A DNA stretch of 64,000 bases from assembly GCF_947251545.1 (NCBI RefSeq), contig NZ_OX366362.1, forward strand, positions 186,001-250,000. The letters run 5' to 3'. The notes under the pieces were generated by a model that did not search any database, was not told the DNA's origin, and worked only from the letters and a program-made list of their open reading frames with translations. The position numbers and the translations under genes are program-made. The stretch comes from Wolbachia endosymbiont (group A) of Anomoia purmunda (lineage in GTDB: Bacteria > Pseudomonadota > Alphaproteobacteria > Rickettsiales > Anaplasmataceae). Below are positions 8,420 through 15,884 of the stretch, one piece after another. How positions within the stretch are numbered: the first letter of the stretch is position 1; each line of letters starts with the position of its first letter.

Positions 8420-9847
8420 CTAACAACTTCTCGATGGTGCATTACCATTTTCTCTTGCTGCACATTCATTCAACACATCAGTAATTTTTGATCTAGGATT
8501 TTCTTTAGCATCACTTGCAGCACTAGCACTAGACTTTCCATTATCAGCAAATTCTTTTCTTTGATTGTTCCTTTGAGCAACTTTTTTCTTAAATTTAGCA
8601 TAAGGGTCATCCGTTTCTTGCTTATTAATAGACTTGATTCCTTTCTCGTTAACATTACCATTCAGACGACTTTCTGCACAACTAGCAGACTCGTTTTTCT
8701 TCCCATTATTAAACTCACTTCCTCTTCCATTAATATTACTTGGACGCCTTGCATCAAAACCAACATTCTCTCTTAGCTTAGAATCAGATTTCATCCTATT
8801 CGTTGCAGGCTGCCCTGTAGGTTTCGGTGGACACACCTCTTTCCTCGGTTCCTCCGGCTTCGCGTTTTTCTCTTCTTTGTCCACTTTTAGTTTTTGTGAA
8901 TTTTCATGAGATTTTCTTTCAAGCTCAGTAAGACGCAATAGATGTTTCAAAGGATCTGACACAATTTCAAGCTCTGGTTTGCTCAGAACAACTGGTCTTA
9001 CAAACCCAGATGAAACGTCAAAAAGGGAAACTGGCACAGCGGGCTTTTCTCTTTCATCTACCTTGATTTCTACGTCTTTACGAACTTCTTTAGTTGCTTC
9101 TAATGATGTTTTTTCTGCTTTTTTATCTTCTTTTTCTGCAGATGCCTCTACTATAGCTGCTAGCTCAACTCCAAACATCTCTGCAAACATTGTAACAATC
9201 CATCCGACAACGGCCATTTGTAACCTGAGTTTCAGATTTTGCAATGCAGTTAATCTTTCTAACGCCCTTGCAAACTCTTCTTCTGATAACTCACCACTGC
9301 CTAATTTTTCCTGCAATTCTTTTATCTCTTTGTCCAACCTCTGATTGAAACTTAAATCGCGTGCAAAAATCTTCTTGATTAACTCCTTAAGCTTGTCACG
9401 CATAAATTTAATTATCGAAAGAAGCCAATTTTTTTCTTTCTTCTCCTTGAGCATTTGGTAGACTTCCTGATCTACATCTACTTCAAAGAGGTTCAAGAGA
9501 GATTGAAAGAAATTCCAGAAATCTCCGAGTATTCTTTCTTTTTCACCAGTGAAGTAATCCTCCTCATCATTTTCTCCGATATGTAGCTCTGCTTGAGATG
9601 ACATTTCATCGACACAACTAGAAGCCTGACGCTCACACTCGAGCCTCCTGAGTGAATCTTGTCTGGTGAGCTCCTCTATGGCTGCTTTTAGTTCATTTAA
9701 CTTCTGCTCTGCAGAAAAATCTTGCTCCCTGATTTTTCCTTGGAAGATCGAGCTACCGTTTCCGTTGTTATCTGAAAAATTTTCCATTATTTTTGCCCCC
9801 TCAATAAAATTACTATCTTTATTGTTACCTGAAAAGCTTTCCACCAT
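8420..9847 (-). CDS. unrecognised 475-aa protein, full-length left copy
   Basis: I do not recognise the family. The likely start is ATG 9847 (MVESFSG) because GGGAG lies 6 nt before it; an ATG five codons upstream has no such site. The first 35 residues hold a tandem duplication, MVESFSGNN and MENFSDNN, each preceded by an AG-rich stretch. Residues about 40-75 are helical and charged, about 105-235 form a long alpha-helical region with a hydrophobic segment (about 214-235) that may be a membrane anchor, and the rest is charged and disordered with many K, E, N and S. First gene of the module; its 5' end reaches into the spacer of the inverted repeat. Confidence 0.75.
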   Translation of the reverse strand: MVESFSGNNKDSNFIEGAKIMENFSDNNGNGSSIFQGKIREQDFSAEQKLNELKAAIEELTRQDSLRRLECERQASSCVDEMSSQAELHIGENDEEDYFTGEKERILGDFWNFFQSLLNLFEVDVDQEVYQMLKEKKEKNWLLSIIKFMRDKLKELIKKIFARDLSFNQRLDKEIKELQEKLGSGELSEEEFARALERLTALQNLKLRLQMAVVGWIVTMFAEMFGVELAAIVEASAEKEDKKAEKTSLEATKEVRKDVEIKVDEREKPAVPVSLFDVSSGFVRPVVLSKPELEIVSDPLKHLLRLTELERKSHENSQKLKVDKEEKNAKPEEPRKEVCPPKPTGQPATNRMKSDSKLRENVGFDARRPSNINGRGSEFNNGKKNESASCAESRLNGNVNEKGIKSINKQETDDPYAKFKKKVAQRNNQRKEFADNGKSSASAASDAKENPRSKITDVLNECAARENGNAPSRSC

Positions 9848-9963
9848 TTTTACTCCCTTCATAAAACTTAATAATTTAATTCTACAGTACTAAATATTTA
9901 AGAACTATTAATGTAAAGATATCAATAAAATTATTTACATTCTTACACTATATATATATTATA

Positions 9964-10150
9964 TCATGTGCTACTTAACCTTTCAATAATATTTTTTATT
10001 TTTACTGCTTCTTCAAACTCTAGCATGCACTTTTCTTAAATTATCCTTATTAATATTTGTTTTTGCCTCTATCATCACTTTTTCTTGTAAAGTATTTGAT
10101 ATAGATTTTATTACACTCTTTGGCATAACATTTACAACATACTTTATCTA
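9964..10150 (-). pseudogene. uvrB: relic of the uvrB 3' end
   Basis: Reading leftward from about 10150 gives VMPKSVIKSISNTLQEKV, then KTNINKDNLRK, and after a shift of frame near 10025 MLEFEEAVKIKNIIERL with a stop at 9964. This is the order expected at the end of UvrB: the ITPxxxxK linker followed by the UVR motif (xLEFEEAxxIRDxIxxL). The part normally between K and LEFEEA is deleted. Only this short tail is present; the rest of uvrB is not in the window. Recognition rests on a short stretch. Confidence 0.45.
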
Positions 10151-10215
10151 TAAATGGAAATTATTATACTTGCAGCTAGACACAATTTGAAATAATTTAC
10201 ACTATAAAGTTAAGG

Positions 10216-10313
10216 AACGAGATCCCAGTGTCACGCACTGGGATGACAGCAGTCCTACGTCATACCGCGATTCATTCGCGGTATAGATTCCGCTAACAAG
10301 TAGCGGAATGACG
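10216..10313. repeat. two adjacent palindromic repeats
   Basis: An ATCCCAGTG...CACTGGGAT palindrome of the common family (10223-10247) is followed by a different one, with ACCGCGATTCATTCGCGGT and TCCGCTAACAAGTAGCGGA hairpins (about 10258-10313). The second type recurs at 53051-53107, inverted at 27981-28033, and interrupted by a MITE at 23782-24098. Confidence 0.8.
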
Positions 10314-10450
10314 AATTTTTGTTTTTCAAATTATCGTAAGTCACTTTAGCTATATCAGAGCAATAGAAGCAGTGCGTAGAGGAGCTCACCAGACAAGATT
10401 CACTCAGGAGGCTCGAGTGTGAGCGTCAGGCTTCTAGTTGTGTCGATGAA

Positions 10451-11635
10451 ATGTCATCTCAAGCAGAGCTACATATCGGAGAAAATGATGAGGAGGATTA
10501 CTTCACTGGTGAAAAAGAAAGAATACTCGGAGATTTCTGGAATTTCTTTCAATCTCTCTTGAACCTCTTTGAAGTAGATGTAGATCAGGAAGTCTACCAA
10601 ATGCTCAAGGAGAAGAAAGAAAAAAATTGGCTTCTTTCGATAATTAAATTTATGCGTGACAAGCTTAAGGAGTTAATCAAGAAGATTTTTGCACGCGATT
10701 TAAGTTTCAATCAGAGGTTGGACAAAGAGATAAAAGAATTGCAGGAAAAATTAGGCAGTGGTGAGTTATCAGAAGAAGAGTTTGCAAGGGCGTTAGAAAG
10801 ATTAACTGCATTGCAAAATCTGAAACTCAGGTTACAAATGGCCGTTGTCGGATGGATTGTTACAATGTTTGCAGAGATGTTTGGAGTTGAGCTAGCAGCT
10901 ATAGTAGAGGCATCTGCAGAAAAAGAAGATAAAAAAGCAGAAAAAACATCATTAGAAGCAACTAAAGAAGTTCGTAAAGACGTAGAAATCAAGGTAGATG
11001 AAAGAGAAAAGCCCGCTGTGCCAGTTTCCCTTTTTGACGTTTCATCTGGGTTTGTAAGACCAGTTGTTCTGAGCAAACCAGAGCTTGAAATTGTGTCAGA
11101 TCCTTTGAAACATCTATTGCGTCTTACTGAGCTTGAAAGAAAATCTCATGAAAATTCACAAAAACTAAAAGTGGACAAAGAAGAGAAAAACGCGAAGCCG
11201 GAGGAACCGAGGAAAGAGGTGTGTCCACCGAAACCTACAGGGCAGCCTGCAACGAATAGGATGAAATCTGATTCTAAGCTAAGAGAGAATGTTGGTTTTG
11301 ATGCAAGGCGTCCAAGTAATATTAATGGAAGAGGAAGTGAGTTTAATAATGGGAAGAAAAACGAGTCTGCTAGTTGTGCAGAAAGTCGTCTGAATGGTAA
11401 TGTTAACGAGAAAGGAATCAAGTCTATTAATAAGCAAGAAACGGATGACCCTTATGCTAAATTTAAGAAAAAAGTTGCTCAAAGGAACAATCAAAGAAAA
11501 GAATTTGCTGATAATGGAAAGTCTAGTGCTAGTGCTGCAAGTGATGCTAAAGAAAATCCTAGATCAAAAATTACTGATGTGTTGAATGAATGTGCAGCAA
11601 GAGAAAATGGTAATGCACCATCGAGAAGTTGTTAG
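10451..11635 (+). CDS. 475-aa protein, 5'-truncated right copy (394 aa)
   Basis: This copy starts at the internal methionine MSSQAELH because the inverted repeat ends upstream. In this frame a TAG lies before codon AAG at about 10365, and no ATG, GTG or TTG comes before 10451. No ribosome binding site is evident, so expression is doubtful. The helical and charged regions are intact and identical to the left copy; the duplicated N-terminus is missing. It may be a pseudogene, or an N-terminally shortened variant. Confidence 0.55.
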   Translation: MSSQAELHIGENDEEDYFTGEKERILGDFWNFFQSLLNLFEVDVDQEVYQMLKEKKEKNWLLSIIKFMRDKLKELIKKIFARDLSFNQRLDKEIKELQEKLGSGELSEEEFARALERLTALQNLKLRLQMAVVGWIVTMFAEMFGVELAAIVEASAEKEDKKAEKTSLEATKEVRKDVEIKVDEREKPAVPVSLFDVSSGFVRPVVLSKPELEIVSDPLKHLLRLTELERKSHENSQKLKVDKEEKNAKPEEPRKEVCPPKPTGQPATNRMKSDSKLRENVGFDARRPSNINGRGSEFNNGKKNESASCAESRLNGNVNEKGIKSINKQETDDPYAKFKKKVAQRNNQRKEFADNGKSSASAASDAKENPRSKITDVLNECAARENGNAPSRSC

Positions 11636-11654
11636 TGTTAGCTACTTGTGTGAT

Positions 11655-11815
11655 AAAAAAGACTAGATCCCAGTGTTAGCTACTTGGATGACACCCTTCT
11701 TAGTTGGGATGACATTCTATGTTAGAATGGCTACTAAGGCGACAAGAAAAGGTCTCTTTTTGGTACCTCTTTCTTGTCATCCCAGCGCGTGATGCTGGAA
11801 TCTCGAAGCTAGAGT
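11655..11815. repeat. palindromic repeats between module genes (right arm)
   Basis: Mirror of the block at 8240-8400, with the same CCCAGCGCGTGATGCTGGAATC palindrome near 11780-11803 and degenerate relatives before it. No other feature is seen in 11636-11867. Confidence 0.7.
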
Positions 11816-11867
11816 TTTATGAAAAAAGAGTGAATAAAATTTATACTAAAAAATATAAAAAAAGTGC

Positions 11868-11921
11868 TTGCACTATAATTTATTTTTAGTATATTGGTTA
11901 CATAATATTTTTACTCGAGGA
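11868..11921 (+). promoter_or_regulatory. possible promoter and ribosome site of the small gene
   Basis: TTGCAC (11868-11873), a 16-bp spacer and TATATT (11890-11895) lie before GAGGA (11917-11921) and ATG 11926. If real, the 61- and 971-residue genes can be transcribed independently of the first gene, which would let the right-hand copy be expressed despite its truncated first gene. The same site exists in the left arm. Confidence 0.35.
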
Positions 11922-11925
11922 TAAT

Positions 11926-12111
11926 ATGCATGGTAGTAATGATAATGGTGGTGGTAATAAGTGGCCTTCACATAAAAAGGTTGAGTGGATTGGTCCTGAT
12001 AAGTATAAAAACTACGAGCAACAAAGTGAAAGCAGTAAGCCTAACGCACAACTGGGTAGTAGTAGTGCTACTAGTGCCGGTAGTAGTAAAGATAAAGGAA
12101 AAAGCAAATAG
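11926..12111 (+). CDS. small hydrophilic protein, 61 aa, right copy
   Basis: Identical to the left-arm copy at 7944-8129. The spacing between GAGGA and the ATG is 4 nt; an overlapping ORF (11930-12124) in another frame has 8 nt and cannot be excluded. It lies 34 nt before the 971-residue gene. Function unknown. Confidence 0.5.
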   Translation: MHGSNDNGGGNKWPSHKKVEWIGPDKYKNYEQQSESSKPNAQLGSSSATSAGSSKDKGKSK

Positions 12112-12145
12112 TGTTGTTTCTTAACAATTTTTAATAGAGGTAGTT

Positions 12146-15061
12146 ATGGATATAAAAGAGCTGGTTAATGCGTTTAATTTAAATAATTATGCTTGTGGTA
12201 AGATCAATACTAATTTTACTGTAGAAGGTAAAAAGATTGTTGGCTTATTTGCTAGTGGTACTAATACAAAAGAATATCTGCGAGGGATAGGAGAGGAGAT
12301 AATAAAGCGGCACTACAGTGGTGGAAGTGAGGTAGCACGTAAATATTATAACTTAAACTATTTTCCGTTTGTAAATAGTGGGAAGGAAAAAGATATAGAC
12401 GAAAATGTAAAGAAAGTGGAGCTTACAGATTCTACAAATAATGAAGTAATTCGTAACTTGAAGATTCATTTTGTTCAGGAGTTTGAGGGAGCTGTGGGAG
12501 GGAAAGTGATTGCATGTCTACAACAAAGAGTAGGAATGGCGGAGGAAGAAGCTTGTAAATGCATAGGAGAATCTGCCCAATTAGGAGTAATACGTGGTCC
12601 TTCTCCTTACTTATACTATATATCTTTTAGTGACCAGTACTTTAAGGAGGAAGAGTATGAAGATCCTTCAGAGCTTCTTGAGTTGTTTAAGGAGGTATAT
12701 ATCAGAGAATTTAACTCAAGGTTAGAAAACTGTGGCCTTAAGAGTTCAGACTTTTATGAATATAAGAATGATATGTTGTATATTAAAAACATTGGCGATA
12801 AGGTAATCAAGAGTGTAACAAAATATGTTAAAAAAGAAGTAGCGCTTGATTTTAGAACTCCAGGCACAGAAGATTCTAAAGTTGAGAATTTTAAGGATGT
12901 TCTTGGCGATTTTATTTTTAAATGGACAGGAAAACCAATTAATGCTTATGGATATGATATTTTTGCAGATGAAAGAAAAATAGGGAGTGGCAATAATTTT
13001 GTTCTTATACCTTTAACAAAAGCGTGTGATGATCAGCTTGAATTTTTAAAGCGTAAGGATGTGTACAAAATTAATATAAAATATAAAAATCTTATGAGTG
13101 ATATCAGAGGCAAGACAGCAGATCCAGATGTTAACAGTTGTGAAAACCCAATTTACGCTTTCTCTAATAAAGGAATTGCTCAGTTACTCCCTAAAATGAT
13201 GGAGTCTCCAATTAAATATAATACAGAAAACAAACGTTTTGAATTTGCAGCTGATCCTGGAAATTTTAGGAGACGTGACTCGATAAGAGGTAGTCAATCC
13301 TCCTCAACAGTAACTTCTCCTACACGTACAAATAGTGCAGGGTCATCACAACTGCAATCACCACTCGATTCTCCTACACCTCCAGAACCACCAAGAACAC
13401 CGCCTGAACAAACTGGACGTAGGTTTTTTGAATCTAGAGGAGACAGCGATAGTGGTCTTGGTGATTCACCTCCACAACCTAAGGATTCTGTTGCATATTC
13501 TCCAAGTGGTGGTCCAGAATCATTTCTTAAGCAATTACGGATACAGGGGCTTCCCAGGCAAGGATCAGAAAAAGAGGAAGGAGAAGAAGGACCGCAGTTG
13601 CTCAATTATGTAAATTCAGTTAGAACGAGTGATAGGCCATTGACACAGATGAATGCTACTGCAGTTAATCCTGTTATTTCAGGGCAATCTAAATCAGGGA
13701 AAAATCTAAGTGCTGCTGCTGCAGATGAGTTTGGAACTAGTGATAATGTTATTACCTCTGATAGATATAGTTTTACATCTTATTTAGAATCATTGCTATC
13801 AGATTTTCCTGATTTTTCAAGTAATGGTAATAGTGTTCCAGAGATATTGGAAGGTTCAATATCCTCAAATCTTGGGTTTTTTGCACAGTCTCCAAAAGAT
13901 ATGGAGAGTGAGGAATCTAAAGAACTGCAAATTACTGATGAAGGCGTGCAAGAGGCTCGTGGTGAACCTCGTGCTCCTTTAGCGTCTGATGAAAGTGATC
14001 GAGAAAGTAGCGATGAGTGTTCTAAAGCAAAGTCACAAGAGAGTGAATCTCCGAAGAAACATGGGGGTAAAATAAAAAGTTCCTTCTCTTTACCTTTTAG
14101 GCGAAATAGCACACGACGTGGTTCGACATTTTCAAGTAAAAGTGCTCCTGCAACTGAAGAACTACCTTTATCTACACTATCTCTTTCACCCCCAAGTGAA
14201 ATGGTAAAAGATAGTCAGCGCTTAAGAGAGACTTCTTTTGTTACTGAAACATATACCAAAAGCAAGCCAGAGACTAATGATAGTATTTCAGAATTCCTGT
14301 CACAAGGTGCCGTAGGTAAGGCTGGGGACCGTAGTTCTAAAGCTTCTATAGATAGTGGTATATGGTCACTTGAGCGGGGACAGTCACTGCCACTTACTGA
14401 AAAGTCTAGTGGTTCATCTCAGCGGAAACAAAATATATTGAAGCAATTTTTTAGTGCGTTCCTTTCTGATAACGGTAAAACAACAAAAGATATTCTGTTT
14501 GATGAGGAAACATTCTCACGTTTTTCTTCTGGAATGCAGAAGGTACTATCTTTATCTCTTTCTTGTGATATGCTAAGTAATCTATGCCGATTTTTTCCTA
14601 TTAATGAACATGAGGAGCTAATAGTATTAGCTCGTTCTGGAAAAGTGAAGAAATCACGAAGTCCTGAGGAGATTGAGCAACTACTCTCATCTTTTTCTCG
14701 TGAGGAGAAGGAAATATGCTCACTTCTTTTTTTTCCTGAGAAGCAAAACGAAATGTGTGAAAATCTTTCTCCTACCGCAAAGGAGCAAGTGGACTTATTT
14801 TGGACGATCCTTGATGAACGAGGAATTAGTGGTAACGCTTCTACAAGTTCTAAAGATAGTGGTGTTTCTTTAGGATCGTCTTCACAAAAATCGACTAGTG
14901 ATACTGGAAGTGATGAAGATGAACTAGAAGCTAGTGGTGGGTTTTCACAGAGTGGTAGATCATCAGTCTCATCGAATTCCAGTACTTCCACTGTTAGAAC
15001 TCAAGTGGATTCTCCTAAGACCGAGAAACACTCGCAAGAAAAAAGAAAAGTTTTTGCATAA
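12146..15061 (+). CDS. unrecognised 971-aa serine-rich protein, right copy
   Basis: Predicted protein identical to the left copy: globular N-terminal part (1-370), long S/P/E/D-rich linker with a proline-rich stretch at 408-420 and DSG motifs at 435 and 736, helical segment at about 760-890, acidic serine tail with another DSG at 904. The start follows AGAGG (12136-12140). Both copies are full length, unlike the first gene of the module, so selection or recent gene conversion has kept them intact. No transmembrane segment is seen. Confidence 0.8.
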   Translation: MDIKELVNAFNLNNYACGKINTNFTVEGKKIVGLFASGTNTKEYLRGIGEEIIKRHYSGGSEVARKYYNLNYFPFVNSGKEKDIDENVKKVELTDSTNNEVIRNLKIHFVQEFEGAVGGKVIACLQQRVGMAEEEACKCIGESAQLGVIRGPSPYLYYISFSDQYFKEEEYEDPSELLELFKEVYIREFNSRLENCGLKSSDFYEYKNDMLYIKNIGDKVIKSVTKYVKKEVALDFRTPGTEDSKVENFKDVLGDFIFKWTGKPINAYGYDIFADERKIGSGNNFVLIPLTKACDDQLEFLKRKDVYKINIKYKNLMSDIRGKTADPDVNSCENPIYAFSNKGIAQLLPKMMESPIKYNTENKRFEFAADPGNFRRRDSIRGSQSSSTVTSPTRTNSAGSSQLQSPLDSPTPPEPPRTPPEQTGRRFFESRGDSDSGLGDSPPQPKDSVAYSPSGGPESFLKQLRIQGLPRQGSEKEEGEEGPQLLNYVNSVRTSDRPLTQMNATAVNPVISGQSKSGKNLSAAAADEFGTSDNVITSDRYSFTSYLESLLSDFPDFSSNGNSVPEILEGSISSNLGFFAQSPKDMESEESKELQITDEGVQEARGEPRAPLASDESDRESSDECSKAKSQESESPKKHGGKIKSSFSLPFRRNSTRRGSTFSSKSAPATEELPLSTLSLSPPSEMVKDSQRLRETSFVTETYTKSKPETNDSISEFLSQGAVGKAGDRSSKASIDSGIWSLERGQSLPLTEKSSGSSQRKQNILKQFFSAFLSDNGKTTKDILFDEETFSRFSSGMQKVLSLSLSCDMLSNLCRFFPINEHEELIVLARSGKVKKSRSPEEIEQLLSSFSREEKEICSLLFFPEKQNEMCENLSPTAKEQVDLFWTILDERGISGNASTSSKDSGVSLGSSSQKSTSDTGSDEDELEASGGFSQSGRSSVSSNSSTSTVRTQVDSPKTEKHSQEKRKVFA

Positions 15062-15089
15062 GCGGTTTGCACTGCTCTCAGCCACCCAA

Positions 15090-15234
15090 GTGTTTTATTA
15101 GGGTTGGGGCCAAAGTCCCTGACCCTGAAAGCACTGGTGTTAGTTTTTCTCATCCATTGCAGATATTGCACCGTACTATCCACTTGATCATCGTGGCGAG
15201 CTTCTGGGAACATTAAAATTTCGTACTCGAAATC
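15090..15234 (-). pseudogene. terminase 3' end, duplicated piece
   Basis: This is the inverted copy of the last coding part of the terminase fragment (FEYEILMFPEARHDDQVDST to about FRVRDF). It starts abruptly at the repeat boundary and is joined in frame with an upstream phage-like ORF, giving a chimeric reading frame. Confidence 0.7.
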
Positions 15235-15235
15235 T

Positions 15236-15520
15236 TTCAACTTTAGGGGTAGTATTTTGATCTTTTATGGCTGTTGTATTCAGGTTCAGGATTTTTTCAC
15301 TACTTTCGTCTTCATCTGTAGTAGTTCCAATATCGGTAGCAGTTTCTATTACAAAAGTGGGAAATGGTGTTTGCTGCTTTATGGCTGTTTCCATGCTAAT
15401 TCTGAAAGCTTTTGTTTTTTGGCTTCTTCTAAAAGATCCTTTACAGCTTGATCATTCTTATACAGCCTTAGTAGTGTAAAAGTCTCGTCTCCGTAAGTTA
15501 TTTTCGTCGCAAGAATTTTC
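15236..15520 (-). pseudogene. remnants of two overlapping phage-like genes
   Basis: Reading leftward, one frame gives ILATKITYGDETFTLLRLY and LLEEAKKQKLSELAWKQP before a stop near 15390. A second frame starts at ATG 15394 (METAIKQQTPFPTF) by overlapping that stop and runs into the terminase piece. Overlapping short genes of this kind are typical of phage structural clusters, and the neighbour is a terminase piece, but I cannot name either gene. The upstream gene is cut by the IS4-type mini element at 15521; the downstream one by the inverted repeat at 15235. Confidence 0.4.
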
Positions 15521-15816
15521 GTATCCGTTCAGCCAATGGCGTCAACTTAAGAGCCTCCATTAGCAAACTCTCCTATGGATTTTCTGAAAAGTTTTTGAGT
15601 ATATTGTATTTTTAATTTGTAGAATAAGATTTTTTCCTTTCTGCACGTCTCGTCTAAAAAGGACACATTTTAAACTTTTTTGTTGCAATAAAATAGAAAC
15701 AAAAGTGCTGTTTATTGCACTTTTTGGATAATTTAATGATAAAAAATTTAGAGAGAAATTTTACACACTATCGCTTATATTTTTCCTTAAGTTGACGCCA
15801 TTGGCTGAACGGATAC
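15521..15816. mobile_element. IS4-type mini element with perfect 30-bp ends
   Basis: A 296-bp segment whose first 30 bases (GTATCCGTTCAGCCAATGGC...) are the exact complement of its last 30 (15787-15816). The same terminal sequence ends a transposase relic at 30525 and another remnant at 41657, so this looks like an internally deleted, non-autonomous derivative. No clear target duplication is seen. It lies 68 bp downstream of folC. Confidence 0.7.
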
Positions 15817-15884
15817 CCTGTAGGAATGTTAACCGAAAAGCCAAGCAGTACTGTAGATTCTGATGGTGCTTTTAACGCCTCAGC

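Larger units (their letters stand above)
4821..9678. repeat. 4.86-kb inverted repeat, left arm
   Basis: Positions x here pair with 20055-x in the right arm (10377-15234). Both strands give the same ORFs with the same predicted proteins, and all spots compared base by base were identical. The left boundary is sharp: GATTTCGAG at 4821 is shared, the base before it is not. This arm is continuous with the terminase gene on the outside and with the full 5' end of the 475-residue gene on the inside, so it looks like the parental copy. It contains the genes at 4994, 7944 and 8420 (minus strand). Confidence 0.95.
9679..10376. other. spacer of the inverted repeat
   Basis: About 698 bp unique to the centre. 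It carries the N-terminal codons of the left 475-residue gene (to 9847), an AT-rich region with its presumed promoter, a uvrB-like relic (9964-10150), and palindromes (10216-10313). Recombination between the arms would invert this segment. Confidence 0.85.
10377..15234. repeat. 4.86-kb inverted repeat, right arm
   Basis: This is the mirror of 4821-9678 (coordinates sum to 20055). The inner edge cuts the 475-residue gene after codon 86 of its longest ORF. The outer edge lies inside the terminase fragment and is followed by unrelated phage-like sequence, so this arm looks like the derived copy. Confidence 0.95.

Noticed and set aside
8979..9344. 121-residue ORF antisense to the 475-residue gene (mirror 10711-11076)
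   Set aside because: Shadow of the charged helical region; low-complexity S/T/N composition and no start signals.
4821..15234. cifA/cifB cytoplasmic incompatibility pair
   Set aside because: The gene sizes and phage setting suggested it, but neither protein shows motifs remembered from CifA or CifB: no nuclease or ubiquitin-like protease domain was seen, and the start sequences differ.
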